NCBI GenBank assembly: GCA_900555105.1
Contig: USJP01000008.1
Coordinates: forward strand, 1 to 15,016
DNA: 15,016 bases
Direction: 5' to 3'
Source: an uncultured Coriobacteriaceae bacterium
GTDB taxonomy: Bacteria; Actinomycetota; Coriobacteriia; Coriobacteriales; UMGS124
Part shown: positions 1 through 6,810 of the stretch, piece by piece
How positions within the stretch are numbered: position 1 is the stretch's first letter
How the letters are laid out: the number at the start of each line of letters is the position of its first letter
Position numbers and translations under genes: made by a program
Notes under the pieces: model-generated
The model's input: only the letters and a program-made list of their open reading frames with translations
What the model was told of the DNA's origin: nothing
Databases searched by the model: none

Positions 1-7
1 GCTCGAG

Positions 8-895
8 ATGCCCAAAGAGACCCCATGCATCCCTACGGGGATAGCTGGGCTCGATGAGATGCTCGATGGGGGCCTGCGCTGCGGCCTGCATGTGTTGGCA
101 GCAGCTTCCTCGCTGGGTAAGACAACCCTCGCGACGCAGATTGCCGATGCAATCGCCCTGGCAGGCAACGACGTTTTGTATGTCACGTTGGAGCAGTCGG
201 CGCGAGACCTTGTCGCAAAGTCGGTTGCACGCCTATGCTATAGGCAGACAGACGGCATGCAGTGTTTCGCCACGCGCGAGATGACCGACCTGCAAAAGCG
301 TGCGACCTGGTCGCATCAGCGTCGCGAAGCATTTGAGCAGGGCGTGCAGGCATATGGCGCAGCGGTCGCCCCTCACGTGGAAATCCTCGAGGGAGTTGGT
401 CGTACCTGTGCTCTCGATATCGCGGGCTATGCCGCCTGCATGGCCGAGCAGGGTAGAAAACCCGTCGTGTTCGTTGACTACCTGCAGCTTTTGACCAGCG
501 ATGTCACGCAGGACGAGCGACTTTCCATCGCGCGCAACGTCTCCGACCTGCGCCAGCTTGCCCGTGATCTCGACACTCCCGTCGTGTGCATCTCAGCCGT
601 GCGCAGGGATGCCTACCTCATGCCGGTAACGCTCGATTCGATGAAGGAGTCGGGAGCCATCGAGTACGGTGCCGATACCGTGCTGGGCTTGCAGGTTGCA
701 GGCGTTGACATGGGGCAGACGTCTGGGTCAGACCGCAAGGCAAGAAGCGAGGCCGACAGACTCAGCAGGGTGGGAAGGGCAGCCGAGCAACGCAATGTCG
801 AGCTTGTCGTGCTCAAACAGCGCGATGGTCGTGTACACAGCGCCGATCAGGCAATTCGCCTGACGTTTATCCCGCAGGCGAGCATCTTCGTGTAA
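8..895 (+). CDS. DnaB-like RecA-fold ATPase (replicative helicase C-domain type)
   Basis: The 295-residue protein is essentially the C-terminal ATPase domain of a DnaB-family (SF4) helicase. Residues 8-23 match the IPTGxxxLDxxLxGGL entry to the domain. Walker A is ASSLGKTT (33-40), the likely catalytic glutamate is E62 in YVTLEQS, and Walker B is VVFVDYLQLL (153-162). The ESGAIEYGADTVLGLQ segment near residue 220 matches the DnaB block ESGxIExDADxV, and KQRDG near the C-terminus matches the usual KxRxG. There is no DnaB N-terminal domain or primase domain. The two codons upstream of the ATG are open, so the gene may extend past the window edge, or the protein may be a stand-alone loader or helicase of a mobile element. 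It precedes an initiator-like gene by 131 bp, which suggests a replication module. The family is sure; the exact role is inferred. Confidence 0.8.
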   Translation: MPKETPCIPTGIAGLDEMLDGGLRCGLHVLAAASSLGKTTLATQIADAIALAGNDVLYVTLEQSARDLVAKSVARLCYRQTDGMQCFATREMTDLQKRATWSHQRREAFEQGVQAYGAAVAPHVEILEGVGRTCALDIAGYAACMAEQGRKPVVFVDYLQLLTSDVTQDERLSIARNVSDLRQLARDLDTPVVCISAVRRDAYLMPVTLDSMKESGAIEYGADTVLGLQVAGVDMGQTSGSDRKARSEADRLSRVGRAAEQRNVELVVLKQRDGRVHSADQAIRLTFIPQASIFV

Positions 896-980
896 CTGCC
901 CGTCCAGCGCTACCCCCAAGCAGGTATCTGAGGAAAGGGCGGTGGCGTGTACGGTTGGGGTGTGTTGTGGGTGGTTGCCT

Positions 981-992
981 GGTAAAATTTCC
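981..992 (+). repeat. GGTAAAATTTCC, left copy of a motif bracketing the Rep-like gene
   Basis: GGTAAAATTTCC here matches GGTAAAACTTCC at 2585-2596 in 11 of 12 positions, and GGTAAAAC recurs at 2628-2635 within the palindrome after the gene. The copies lie just before and just after the initiator-like gene. TAAAAT inside it could also serve as a -10 element, but I see no matching -35. A repeated initiator-binding site is possible but unproven. Confidence 0.35.
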
Positions 993-1026
993 CCGACTAG
1001 GCAGAAGGAAAGGCAGGCGGAACAGC

Positions 1027-2553
1027 GTGGCGAACGAAATCTTGAAGTGGAACGAGGACACCCTCAATGCGATCGTCAGGGCGCGCGACACAGGCGCCAA
1101 GCTGGCGGGACGTTTTACGGGTGACGTCCTCAAGAACCTGCGAGACAACTACGCCACCGCCATCGCCAAGGTGCCCGCGGAGGTCTGGTCCTTCCCCTAC
1201 AGCCCCACGCCGGTGCCCGCCATGTGCGACGAGAGCATCTACATGGCTGTCGAGCATGGCTGGATTTCGGAGAAGGAGGGCATCGAGGCCGTCGGTGATT
1301 GCTGGAAGCCCTACTCGGGCTCGCTTCGCAATGTGAACGGCGACTGGATGGCCGTCACAAAGGCGCTCGAAGACGGCACGATTCGTCACCTCACCAAGGA
1401 CGGGGACGAGCTGTGGCCCACCCACAACCGTCAGGCAGACCTCAGTGAGGCCGTGGCGGTGCTGCGCGAGGCAAAGCTCCAGCTCAACCTGCCTACGCCC
1501 GCCCTGCGCGACGACATCTCGTCTTCGGCCACCAAATACCAGATCCTCTGCGCGCTCGTGTTCATGGGATACGGCCCTGCCATCTACCCACTCATTCGCC
1601 AAAAGCTCGAGCGCACCCGCACGCTGGGAACGCCGCAGGTCACGGTAGCCAACGACAAGGTTTCCAAGGCCGTTTTCGGTCGCGGCAAGGAGCATGTGGA
1701 GGCAGCGGGATACTTTGCTGCGGCTGAAGGCCCCTCTCTGCAGCTTGTCACAGGCAAGGGCATGTCGGTGGGTGTGTCGCTGTCGAGCGCCTTCCCGCTT
1801 GAGGCCGATCCCGCGACGTACATGCTTTCCGACGTTGACCGCTTCTGGCTCGACGGTCTCTCGTCGGTGGCATGGGACGGGCACAGCACGTTCTACGGCA
1901 GCGACATCCTTGCCCTCATGGGATACGTCCGTCCGCGCGCCGCCACCTGTCACGAGACCATGCGCGAGGCGTACGACTCGGTTGTCCGCCTCATGAACAC
2001 GCGCATCACCATTGACACCACCGGCGAGATGCGCGCTTTCGACAGCTCGGCTGCTCCGCAGATCAATTCCGAGCCCGTGGTCAACGCCCATACGGCCCTT
2101 ATCATGGGCAAAGACGGCGAGATGGAGGACTTCCGCATCGAGCTCAACGTGCGCAACGGCGAGCCTCTCTCGGCGCTGCCCCTGGCCGTGTACGCTTACA
2201 GCAAACGCCAGCTGCTCACCTTTAGCCGTGACGACTTCCGTTTCGACGGCCTGCGCCTGTCTACCGAGCACCGCCGTATGTGGCTCTATGTGCTGCGTCG
2301 CCTGCGCGAGAAGGGCACCTCCAACACCATCGTCTTCAAGACCATGTTTGACGAGATGGGTCTCGATCCCGACCGCTCCAAGAAGTCGCGCATGCTCAAG
2401 CAGCTGCGCGCCATGCTTGACATGCGCATCTCCGAGCACCGTCTCATCAAGTCCTACGGCTGGAACACCGGCACCGCCAACGTCGCCCGCTCCGTCACTA
2501 TCGAGCCCCTCCCCGAGTCGAGCAAAGCCGGCAAAGCCAAGGCCGCGAAGTAG
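1027..2553 (+). CDS. Putative replication initiator-like protein
   Basis: The best start is GTG at 1027, preceded by a purine-rich AGAAGGAAAGG stretch, giving 508 residues; an upstream TTG at 955 in the same frame has a less convincing context. I do not recognise the whole protein with certainty. Around residues 270-350 it reads like plasmid or phage initiators: a Dxxxxxxxxxxxxxxxx-FYGSDILALMGY segment, then a helix and RITIDTTGE, resembling winged-helix Rep modules. A second possible DNA-binding region lies in the Arg/Lys-rich stretch after residue 410 (WLYVLRRLREKG, RSKKSRMLKQLRAML). The C-terminus is Lys/Ala-rich. No membrane segment or signal peptide is visible. The preceding DnaB-like ATPase and the large inverted repeat immediately downstream fit a replication role. 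Alternatively it is an unrelated conserved protein of the lineage. The coding call is firm; the function is weak. Confidence 0.6.
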   Translation: MANEILKWNEDTLNAIVRARDTGAKLAGRFTGDVLKNLRDNYATAIAKVPAEVWSFPYSPTPVPAMCDESIYMAVEHGWISEKEGIEAVGDCWKPYSGSLRNVNGDWMAVTKALEDGTIRHLTKDGDELWPTHNRQADLSEAVAVLREAKLQLNLPTPALRDDISSSATKYQILCALVFMGYGPAIYPLIRQKLERTRTLGTPQVTVANDKVSKAVFGRGKEHVEAAGYFAAAEGPSLQLVTGKGMSVGVSLSSAFPLEADPATYMLSDVDRFWLDGLSSVAWDGHSTFYGSDILALMGYVRPRAATCHETMREAYDSVVRLMNTRITIDTTGEMRAFDSSAAPQINSEPVVNAHTALIMGKDGEMEDFRIELNVRNGEPLSALPLAVYAYSKRQLLTFSRDDFRFDGLRLSTEHRRMWLYVLRRLREKGTSNTIVFKTMFDEMGLDPDRSKKSRMLKQLRAMLDMRISEHRLIKSYGWNTGTANVARSVTIEPLPESSKAGKAKAAK

Positions 2554-2591
2554 GGGAGAAGCGCGTCGGCTGGTGCCCTGTACGGGTAAAA

Positions 2592-2660
2592 CTTCCGTAA
2601 ATGTGTGACCTTTGCACGTTTTCCCATGGTAAAACGTGAGTAGAATCACATTTTCGGAAG
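2592..2660. repeat. Two-tiered concentric inverted repeat after the Rep-like gene
   Basis: The outer arms CTTCCGTAAATGTG (2592-2605) and CACATTTTCGGAAG (2647-2660) are complementary in 13 of 14 positions. Inside them lies a near-perfect 24-bp palindrome (2615-2638) with arms CACGTTTT and AAAACGTG around a CCATGG-containing centre. Both are centred on about 2626, so they would form one long interrupted cruciform or hairpin. No T-run follows on either strand, so a simple intrinsic terminator is unlikely. Its position right after the initiator-like gene suggests an origin-type or regulatory structure. Confidence 0.6.
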
Positions 2661-2798
2661 AAATTGACTTGAGGGGCAGCGTGGCCTCGATGATGGCGAG
2701 AGTTCGACGCTTCCCGGAAAGATCCTGGTGTTACTTCGTCCCTTAGAGCGTCCATGTTTCATACGCCCTAACAACTCGACAGGCTCGACATTCATTTC

Positions 2799-2846
2799 GT
2801 CGAGTCACTCGACAAACTTGCGTCGAGTCACTCGACGTTTTATTAT
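2799..2846 (+). promoter_or_regulatory. Promoter with twin palindromic operators for the AlbA_2 regulator
   Basis: A -35 TTGCGT (2818-2823) and -10 TATTAT (2841-2846) are 17 bp apart. The perfect 6-3-6 palindrome GTCGAGTCACTCGAC occurs at 2799-2813, just upstream of the -35, and again at 2822-2836, filling the spacer. The two are 23 bp apart centre to centre, about two helical turns. Further half-sites (CTCGAC at 2775 and 2784, GTCGAG at 2854) flank them. The gene downstream encodes a winged-helix protein, so autorepression is the natural inference. A good ribosome site, GAGGAGGG (2865-2872), sits 7 nt before the ATG. Confidence 0.65.
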
Positions 2847-2879
2847 CGAGCATGTCGAGCCATCGAGGAGGGTGACGTC

Positions 2880-4349
2880 ATGGCCATACCAGTGAACATT
2901 GACGACCTTGTCAACCTGCGCACGGTTGAATCTACGCGCGTCGAGTTCAAGGCGGATTTCAATCCGAACCCCATCATCCATACCATTTGTGCCTTTGCCA
3001 ACGACATCGACAACATTGGCGGCGGCTACATCGTCATTGGTGTGGAGGAACGCGATGGCAGCCCCGTCTTCCCTCTTAAGGGCATCGAACAGGAGCGCAT
3101 TGACGACATTCTCAAGCGGCTTGTTGGTCTGTGTCACTGCATCGAGCCTCTGTACAACCCGGTTGTGGAGCCGGTCCTTTTCCAGGGTGTCTATATCATC
3201 GTCATTTGGGTGCCTGGAGGACGCGGACGCCCCTACAAGGCCTCAAAGGACGTCCTGTCTGATAAGTCGAGCAAGTTTTACTACATCCGCAAGTTCAGCA
3301 GCACGATTGTCGCATCGCCGCAGGAAGAAAGGGAGCTTTTTTATGCGGCGACGGACATCCCCTTCGACGACCGCCCCAATCTGCTGGCTGAAGTGGACGA
3401 TCTTGACTTGGGTCTCATGCGAGAGCATCTCAAGCAAATAGGAAGCAGTCTGTACGAACAGACTATGGACAGCGGATTGATCGAGATTGCCGATGACTTG
3501 CAGCTTCTTTCGGGTCCGCCCGAGAGGCGAAGGCCGCGCAACGTCGGCATCCTCATGTTTTCCGAGAGGCCGGAGCGGTATTTTCGTTACGCGCGCATCG
3601 AGGTCGTCGTCATTCCCGACCCTACGGGCGAAGGCATGGTTGAGAGGGTGTTTACCGGCCCTATTCAACGTCAGCTGAGAGACGCGCTCTCGTATATCGA
3701 GAACTTTGTGATCGCGTCTAAGACATACAAGCTTGATGACGCCGCTGAGGCGTGCGTGGTGTACAACTACCCATTCCGTGCGGTGGAAGAGATTCTTTCG
3801 AATGCCGTGTATCACCGTTCCTACCAGGTCGCTGAGCCCATCTGCGTGCGAGTCACGCCCCAATCCCTGGAAGTGACGAGCTACCCGGGCTTTGATTGCA
3901 GCATCACCGACGAGGACGTGGAGGCACATAGGTTCCGTGCGCGTATCTATCGCAATCGCAGGATTGGCGATTTTCTCAAGGAGCTGCATCTCATCGAGGG
4001 CCGCAACACCGGGTTTCCTAACGCCTTCGCGGCCTTGCGCCAGAACGGCTCCGATGAGCCGACGTTCGAGATGGATGATGCGCGCGGCTATCTTTCAGTG
4101 ACCATTCCTATCCATCGGGCATTTCTGCCGTCGGGAGGCGCTGTGGCCAAGGCCGAAGAGTATGAGGCGCGTGTTCTTGAGGCGTTGGCGGCCGGTCCCC
4201 TTACACTGACCGAGCTTGCTCGCGCCATGGGATACAAGGGCATCTCTAAGAAACTGAGCACGACAGTCGACGCCATGCTCCGCACGGGCGCGTTGAGGCA
4301 CGTGGCGGGGGAGCGGGGAAGGATGAAATTGGAGGTAGCTGCAGGATAA
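2880..4349 (+). CDS. AlbA_2 domain / GHKL-like ATP-binding transcriptional regulator (COG2865 type)
   Basis: The 489-residue protein has three parts. Residues ~12-130 form an AlbA_2 (Schlafen-type) domain with TVESTRVEFKADF and the ICAFAN...GGGYIVIGVEE block. Residues ~190-400 form the COG2865 C-terminal half, including the N-box-like AVEEILSNAVYHRSY (301-315; E304 and N308), the IRVTP-type strand and a GRNTGFPNA segment typical of the HATPase_c_4 part. Residues ~425-485 form a winged helix (LTLTELARAMGY, then STTVDAMLRTGALRHV). Proteins of this family are annotated as predicted transcriptional regulators and are common in accessory regions; their ligands are mostly unknown. The start is set by a strong ribosome site. 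The gene stands alone, with palindromic operators in its own promoter and a diverged copy of that control region downstream, which suggests self-regulation and perhaps movement as a cassette. Confidence 0.85.
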   Translation: MAIPVNIDDLVNLRTVESTRVEFKADFNPNPIIHTICAFANDIDNIGGGYIVIGVEERDGSPVFPLKGIEQERIDDILKRLVGLCHCIEPLYNPVVEPVLFQGVYIIVIWVPGGRGRPYKASKDVLSDKSSKFYYIRKFSSTIVASPQEERELFYAATDIPFDDRPNLLAEVDDLDLGLMREHLKQIGSSLYEQTMDSGLIEIADDLQLLSGPPERRRPRNVGILMFSERPERYFRYARIEVVVIPDPTGEGMVERVFTGPIQRQLRDALSYIENFVIASKTYKLDDAAEACVVYNYPFRAVEEILSNAVYHRSYQVAEPICVRVTPQSLEVTSYPGFDCSITDEDVEAHRFRARIYRNRRIGDFLKELHLIEGRNTGFPNAFAALRQNGSDEPTFEMDDARGYLSVTIPIHRAFLPSGGAVAKAEEYEARVLEALAAGPLTLTELARAMGYKGISKKLSTTVDAMLRTGALRHVAGERGRMKLEVAAG

Positions 4350-4460
4350 GGAACAGGTCAAGCGGAGGAGTGCAGCTGGTGGGCGGAGATGGAGGGCAAA
4401 AGGTCGACTCCTCGTTTGAGTAGATTGCAGGCGGGTGGTTCAGCCGTCCTTCTTGCTCTG

Positions 4461-4526
4461 ACAACTCGACAGGCTCAGCACCTATTTCGTCGAGTCACTC
4501 GACAAACTTGCGCCGAATGACCCGAC
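4461..4526 (+). repeat. Diverged second copy of the operator/promoter region
   Basis: This segment aligns without gaps to 2771-2836. The first 52 positions match in 47, including 29 consecutive identical bases (2794-2822 and 4484-4512). The palindrome GTCGAGTCACTCGAC is perfect at 4489-4503, while the second operator is decayed (GCCGAATGACCCGAC, 4512-4526). The -10 seen in the first copy is absent. The two copies bracket the AlbA_2 gene as direct repeats offset by 1690 bp. The nearest downstream gene starts about 275 bp later. Confidence 0.75.
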
Positions 4527-4599
4527 ATGCTCTTTGAAATGGCGGTTCAGCGGCAACCCCTGCATCGCTTTGGTCCCCCACGGGCGGCGTCTCGAGCTC

Positions 4600-4636
4600 T
4601 GCAAAACTTGCAAAAATTGCCTAAAATTGCAAAAGA
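4600..4636. repeat. Four short tandem repeats of TGCAAAAnT type
   Basis: TGCAAAACT (4600-4608), TGCAAAAAT (4609-4617), TGCCTAAAAT (4618-4627) and TGCAAAAGA (4628-4636) follow head to tail with a 9-10 bp period, in an AT-rich island within GC-rich DNA. GCTCT before and AGAGC after also form a short inverted repeat. The function is unknown; iteron-like protein binding sites or a decayed mobile-element end are possible. Confidence 0.45.
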
Positions 4637-4658
4637 GCAGGTAGATTAAGTAGCGTTT

Positions 4659-4718
4659 GGAAACATCCTACGCAGCCGGGTTTCCGCGAATATCTCGCAG
4701 CTCGCGTCGAGGAGATAT
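4659..4718. other. Two consecutive hairpin-forming inverted repeats before the Spx/ArsC-like gene
   Basis: GGAAAC (4659-4664) pairs with GTTTCC (4680-4685) around a 15-nt loop. ATATCTC (4690-4696) pairs with GAGATAT (4712-4718). Inside the second, CTCG (4701-4704) pairs with CGAG (4708-4711) around CGT, extending the stem to 11 bp with a 4-nt bulge. They lie 85-140 nt before the next start codon. If transcription begins at the -10-like TACAAT (4760-4765), they are upstream DNA rather than leader RNA. No T-run follows. Confidence 0.35.
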
Positions 4719-4801
4719 AGCCCTGCCACGCTGTGGGTCTTTACGTCCTCTTCTCGGAGTACAATCTGCGCCATTCGAGCAACCGTGCGATTGGAGCCGC
4801 C

Positions 4802-5161
4802 ATGTCTGTCCTTTTTCTTGAGTATCCCAAGTGCTCTACCTGCAAGAAGGCCAAAAAGTGGCTCGACGAGCACAGTGTCGACTACATCGACCGTGACATT
4901 GTGACCAATAACCCCGCGGCGGCCGAGCTTGCCGAGTGGCGCGAGCGGGGAGACTTGCTTGTGCGCAAGCTCTTCAACACAAGCGGCGTGCTCTATCGCG
5001 AGCGCAACATAAAGGCTCAGCTTGATGCGGGGTTGAGCGACGAGGATGCGCTTGCCCTTCTTGCCGAGAACGGCATGCTTGTGAAACGCCCGCTTGTGGT
5101 GGGCGACGACTTCGTGCTCGTTGGTTTTCGTGAACAGGCCTGGCAGGAGCGCCTGAGCTAG
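4802..5161 (+). CDS. Spx/ArsC-family thioredoxin-fold protein (arsenate reductase-like)
   Basis: The start is ATG 4802, with GGAG (4793-4796) 5 nt upstream and a -10-like TACAAT at 4760-4765; the frame stays open back to GTG 4733, but that would run through the promoter. The product has 119 residues, the usual length for this family. The N-terminus FLEYPKCSTCKKAKKWL carries a CxxC pair (C11, C14), and LVKRPLVV (R96-P97) matches the conserved Arg-cis-Pro element. The CxTCKKA pattern is that of YffB/Spx/MgsR-like proteins rather than classic plasmid ArsC, so it may be a thiol-redox protein or transcription modulator; arsenate reduction is not shown. There are no ars genes nearby. Its stop is 10 bp from the end of the convergent crcB gene. 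Confidence 0.85.
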   Translation: MSVLFLEYPKCSTCKKAKKWLDEHSVDYIDRDIVTNNPAAAELAEWRERGDLLVRKLFNTSGVLYRERNIKAQLDAGLSDEDALALLAENGMLVKRPLVVGDDFVLVGFREQAWQERLS

Positions 5162-5171
5162 GCTTCTCTCC

Positions 5172-5543
5172 CTACTTCACCAGCGCCTGCGCCGCATACA
5201 CGGCGGCGATGCTCAAGGTCACGCTCAGCGCGGCGTACAGCACGGCGAGCGGGGTGTTGCCGGCTTGGATGAGGCTGTTCGACTCAAGCGCAAACGTGGA
5301 GAACGTGGTGAAGCCGCCGCACAGGCCCACCTTGAGGAAGAGCAGCAGCTGCGGGTTCATGGCCGTGCCCAGCTTAGATGCAAGTGCGTACACAAGGCCT
5401 ATCACGAACGAGCCCACGATGTTGATGACGAGCGTCTTGATGGGAAAAGCGGCGACGGCGCCTGTGGGGATGAAGCCCACGAGGTAGCGCAGCACCGATC
5501 CCACAAAGCCGCCGAGGCCGACAAACAAGCAGTTGAGAAACAT
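5172..5543 (-). CDS. crcB: Fluoride-specific ion channel CrcB/Fluc
   Basis: The 123-residue membrane protein has four predicted hydrophobic segments and the hallmark motifs of Fluc channels: GLGGFVGSVLRY (9-20), TLVINIVGSF (37-46) and GGFTTFSTF (76-84). The last contains the phenylalanine-box residues F78 and F81 and the TTFST segment linked to the central sodium site. Fluc channels assemble as antiparallel dimers and let toxic fluoride leave the cell. Only one copy is present here, consistent with the homodimeric, dual-topology type. The ATG lies 10 nt after the stop of the C39-like peptidase gene, so the two probably share a transcript. No fluoride riboswitch is visible upstream. Confidence 0.92.
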   Translation of the reverse strand: MFLNCLFVGLGGFVGSVLRYLVGFIPTGAVAAFPIKTLVINIVGSFVIGLVYALASKLGTAMNPQLLLFLKVGLCGGFTTFSTFALESNSLIQAGNTPLAVLYAALSVTLSIAAVYAAQALVK

Positions 5544-5553
5544 CCGGTTCTTC

Positions 5554-6576
5554 TTAGGCGATGTTGGGCGAGGACAGCAGTGCCTCTCCAGCCCTCACGG
5601 CATATGTCGAGTTGCACTCATAGAAGATGGTCACCAAGGGCCAGGGGCGCTCGTTGACCGACGTCGTGTACGGGTCGTTCACATGCACATCGCCGTCGTA
5701 GCCCGACCAGCCGGTGATGAGCACGTAATGGCCCAGGTCGGTGAACTCGCCGGCGCCAAGGTTGCACACGAGAAGCCAGCCGCCGTTGAGATAGCTTGCT
5801 GCCTCGTCGATGGTGGTGACGTCGGCCCATTCGAGACCGACGCGTTCGCAGAAGTAGCCCACGAATTCGCCGTGCGTGCCAGCTTGGGCGTCGCACAGTT
5901 CCGACTCCGTCGCGAGCAGAGACACCATGTAGGGACTCATGTCGGTGCGGCCTGAAAGGCCTGCATAGAGCATTGCCAGCGAAGTGGGGCAGCAGCCCTT
6001 GGTTCCCAACGGACCGCCGATGTACTCCATGTAGCCCCAGCGCTTGTCCCACTGCATGAGGTGCGGGATGCTTCCGTCGGCAGGCAAATCGTCTTCGGTG
6101 AGACCGCCGGCTTTCGTGCCGGGGTAGGAGGTGCGGAAACCTGCCACGAAAGATCGGGCGGCAGGGTCGTCGGCTGCGAGTTCGAGCAGCTTCTCTGCCA
6201 GGTCTTGGTCGAGCTCGCCGAGGGCTTGCGCGTCGCACAGGATGTGGGCGACATCAGGGTCGCTTGCCTGGGAGAGGAGCGTCTCGGCAGCCTGTGCATC
6301 CACCCATGCGGGAAGAGATGTGGGGATGTTGAAGACGGGCATGTCCCCTGCGACCGCGCCCTGAGCACCGCTGGCAAGCGCCTCCTGCCCGTCGAGGGCG
6401 GCCGCACCCTGAGCACTGCCGTCGGAGGCAACCTGGACGTCGGCGAGGGCGACCCCGCTGCGGCCGGTAGGCATCAGCGAGCCGAGCCCGGCAATCGTTG
6501 CCGCGGCCGTGCTTGCTATGAATGCCCTGCGTGTACAAGTCCTGCCGTCCAAGCGCATATCTCCTTCGGTCTTCAT
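5554..6576 (-). CDS. Tat-exported C39-like cysteine peptidase
   Basis: The protein has 340 residues. The N-terminus carries a twin-arginine signal (TRRAFIAS, R16-R17), a hydrophobic alanine-rich core and a likely AxA cleavage site, A43-L44-A45. A low-complexity Ala/Gly/Asp-rich linker follows to about residue 85. Residues ~165-320 form a peptidase_C39_2-type papain-like fold: LMQWDKRWG with oxyanion glutamine Q175, GTKGCCPTSLAM with likely nucleophile C195, GHYVLITGW with H283, and VNDPY with D301. Secreted members cleave peptides or act on the cell wall; the substrate is not known here. ATG 6576 is preceded by GAGGA about 9 nt away; an internal ATG at 6558 has a purine-rich site too close to it. 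The gene is divergent from marR and is followed within 10 nt by crcB. Confidence 0.82.
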   Translation of the reverse strand: MKTEGDMRLDGRTCTRRAFIASTAAATIAGLGSLMPTGRSGVALADVQVASDGSAQGAAALDGQEALASGAQGAVAGDMPVFNIPTSLPAWVDAQAAETLLSQASDPDVAHILCDAQALGELDQDLAEKLLELAADDPAARSFVAGFRTSYPGTKAGGLTEDDLPADGSIPHLMQWDKRWGYMEYIGGPLGTKGCCPTSLAMLYAGLSGRTDMSPYMVSLLATESELCDAQAGTHGEFVGYFCERVGLEWADVTTIDEAASYLNGGWLLVCNLGAGEFTDLGHYVLITGWSGYDGDVHVNDPYTTSVNERPWPLVTIFYECNSTYAVRAGEALLSSPNIA

Positions 6577-6702
6577 GACAAATCGTCCTCAGTCTAACAT
6601 GGACGGCCGCCCGGAAGGCCCGTTTCCGCAGCTAACCATCGAGAATGCCCCGTTTCCTGCGTTTCTGCGCCGTTTGCCCGGCCCTCGCGCTCCAGCTGCT
6701 GA

Positions 6703-6792
6703 GTCCGAAATCGTACATATGGAGTCCTCGTGCATGCCTCCGCGCGCGTGTGGTAAGTCCGAAAGTTGACTACTATGAGTCTGAAATCGGAC
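6703..6792 (+). promoter_or_regulatory. MarR operator cluster in front of the MarR-MATE operon
   Basis: Three related imperfect palindromes occur: GTCCGAAATCGTAC (6703-6716), GTCCGAAAGTTGAC (6757-6770) and GTCTGAAATCGGAC (6779-6792), with an implied consensus GTCCGAAATCGGAC. The first and third match in 18 of 20 positions over a longer stretch ending in ACATAT. The second and third are 22 bp apart, about two turns, and the second overlaps a -35-like TTGACT (6766-6771). MarR-type proteins bind such palindromes, so autoregulation is likely. A weaker AAATCGTC half-match at 6577-6587 lies at the start of the divergent peptidase gene. Confidence 0.6.
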
Positions 6793-6810
6793 ATATTGTG
6801 GGGAGGGACC

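Noticed and set aside
997..2649. 550-residue open frame on the minus strand opposite the Rep-like gene
   Set aside because: It mirrors the codon bias of the sense gene, has no family resemblance and lacks a convincing ribosome site.
2681..2746. Possible 21-residue Arg-rich peptide with GAGGGG upstream
   Set aside because: Too short, no recognisable similarity, and only a -35-like TTGACT without a -10; not strong enough to call.
5544..5600. Fluoride riboswitch in front of crcB
   Set aside because: The region upstream of crcB on its own strand is coding for the peptidase, and no crcB-motif core with its pseudoknot could be traced there or before the peptidase gene.
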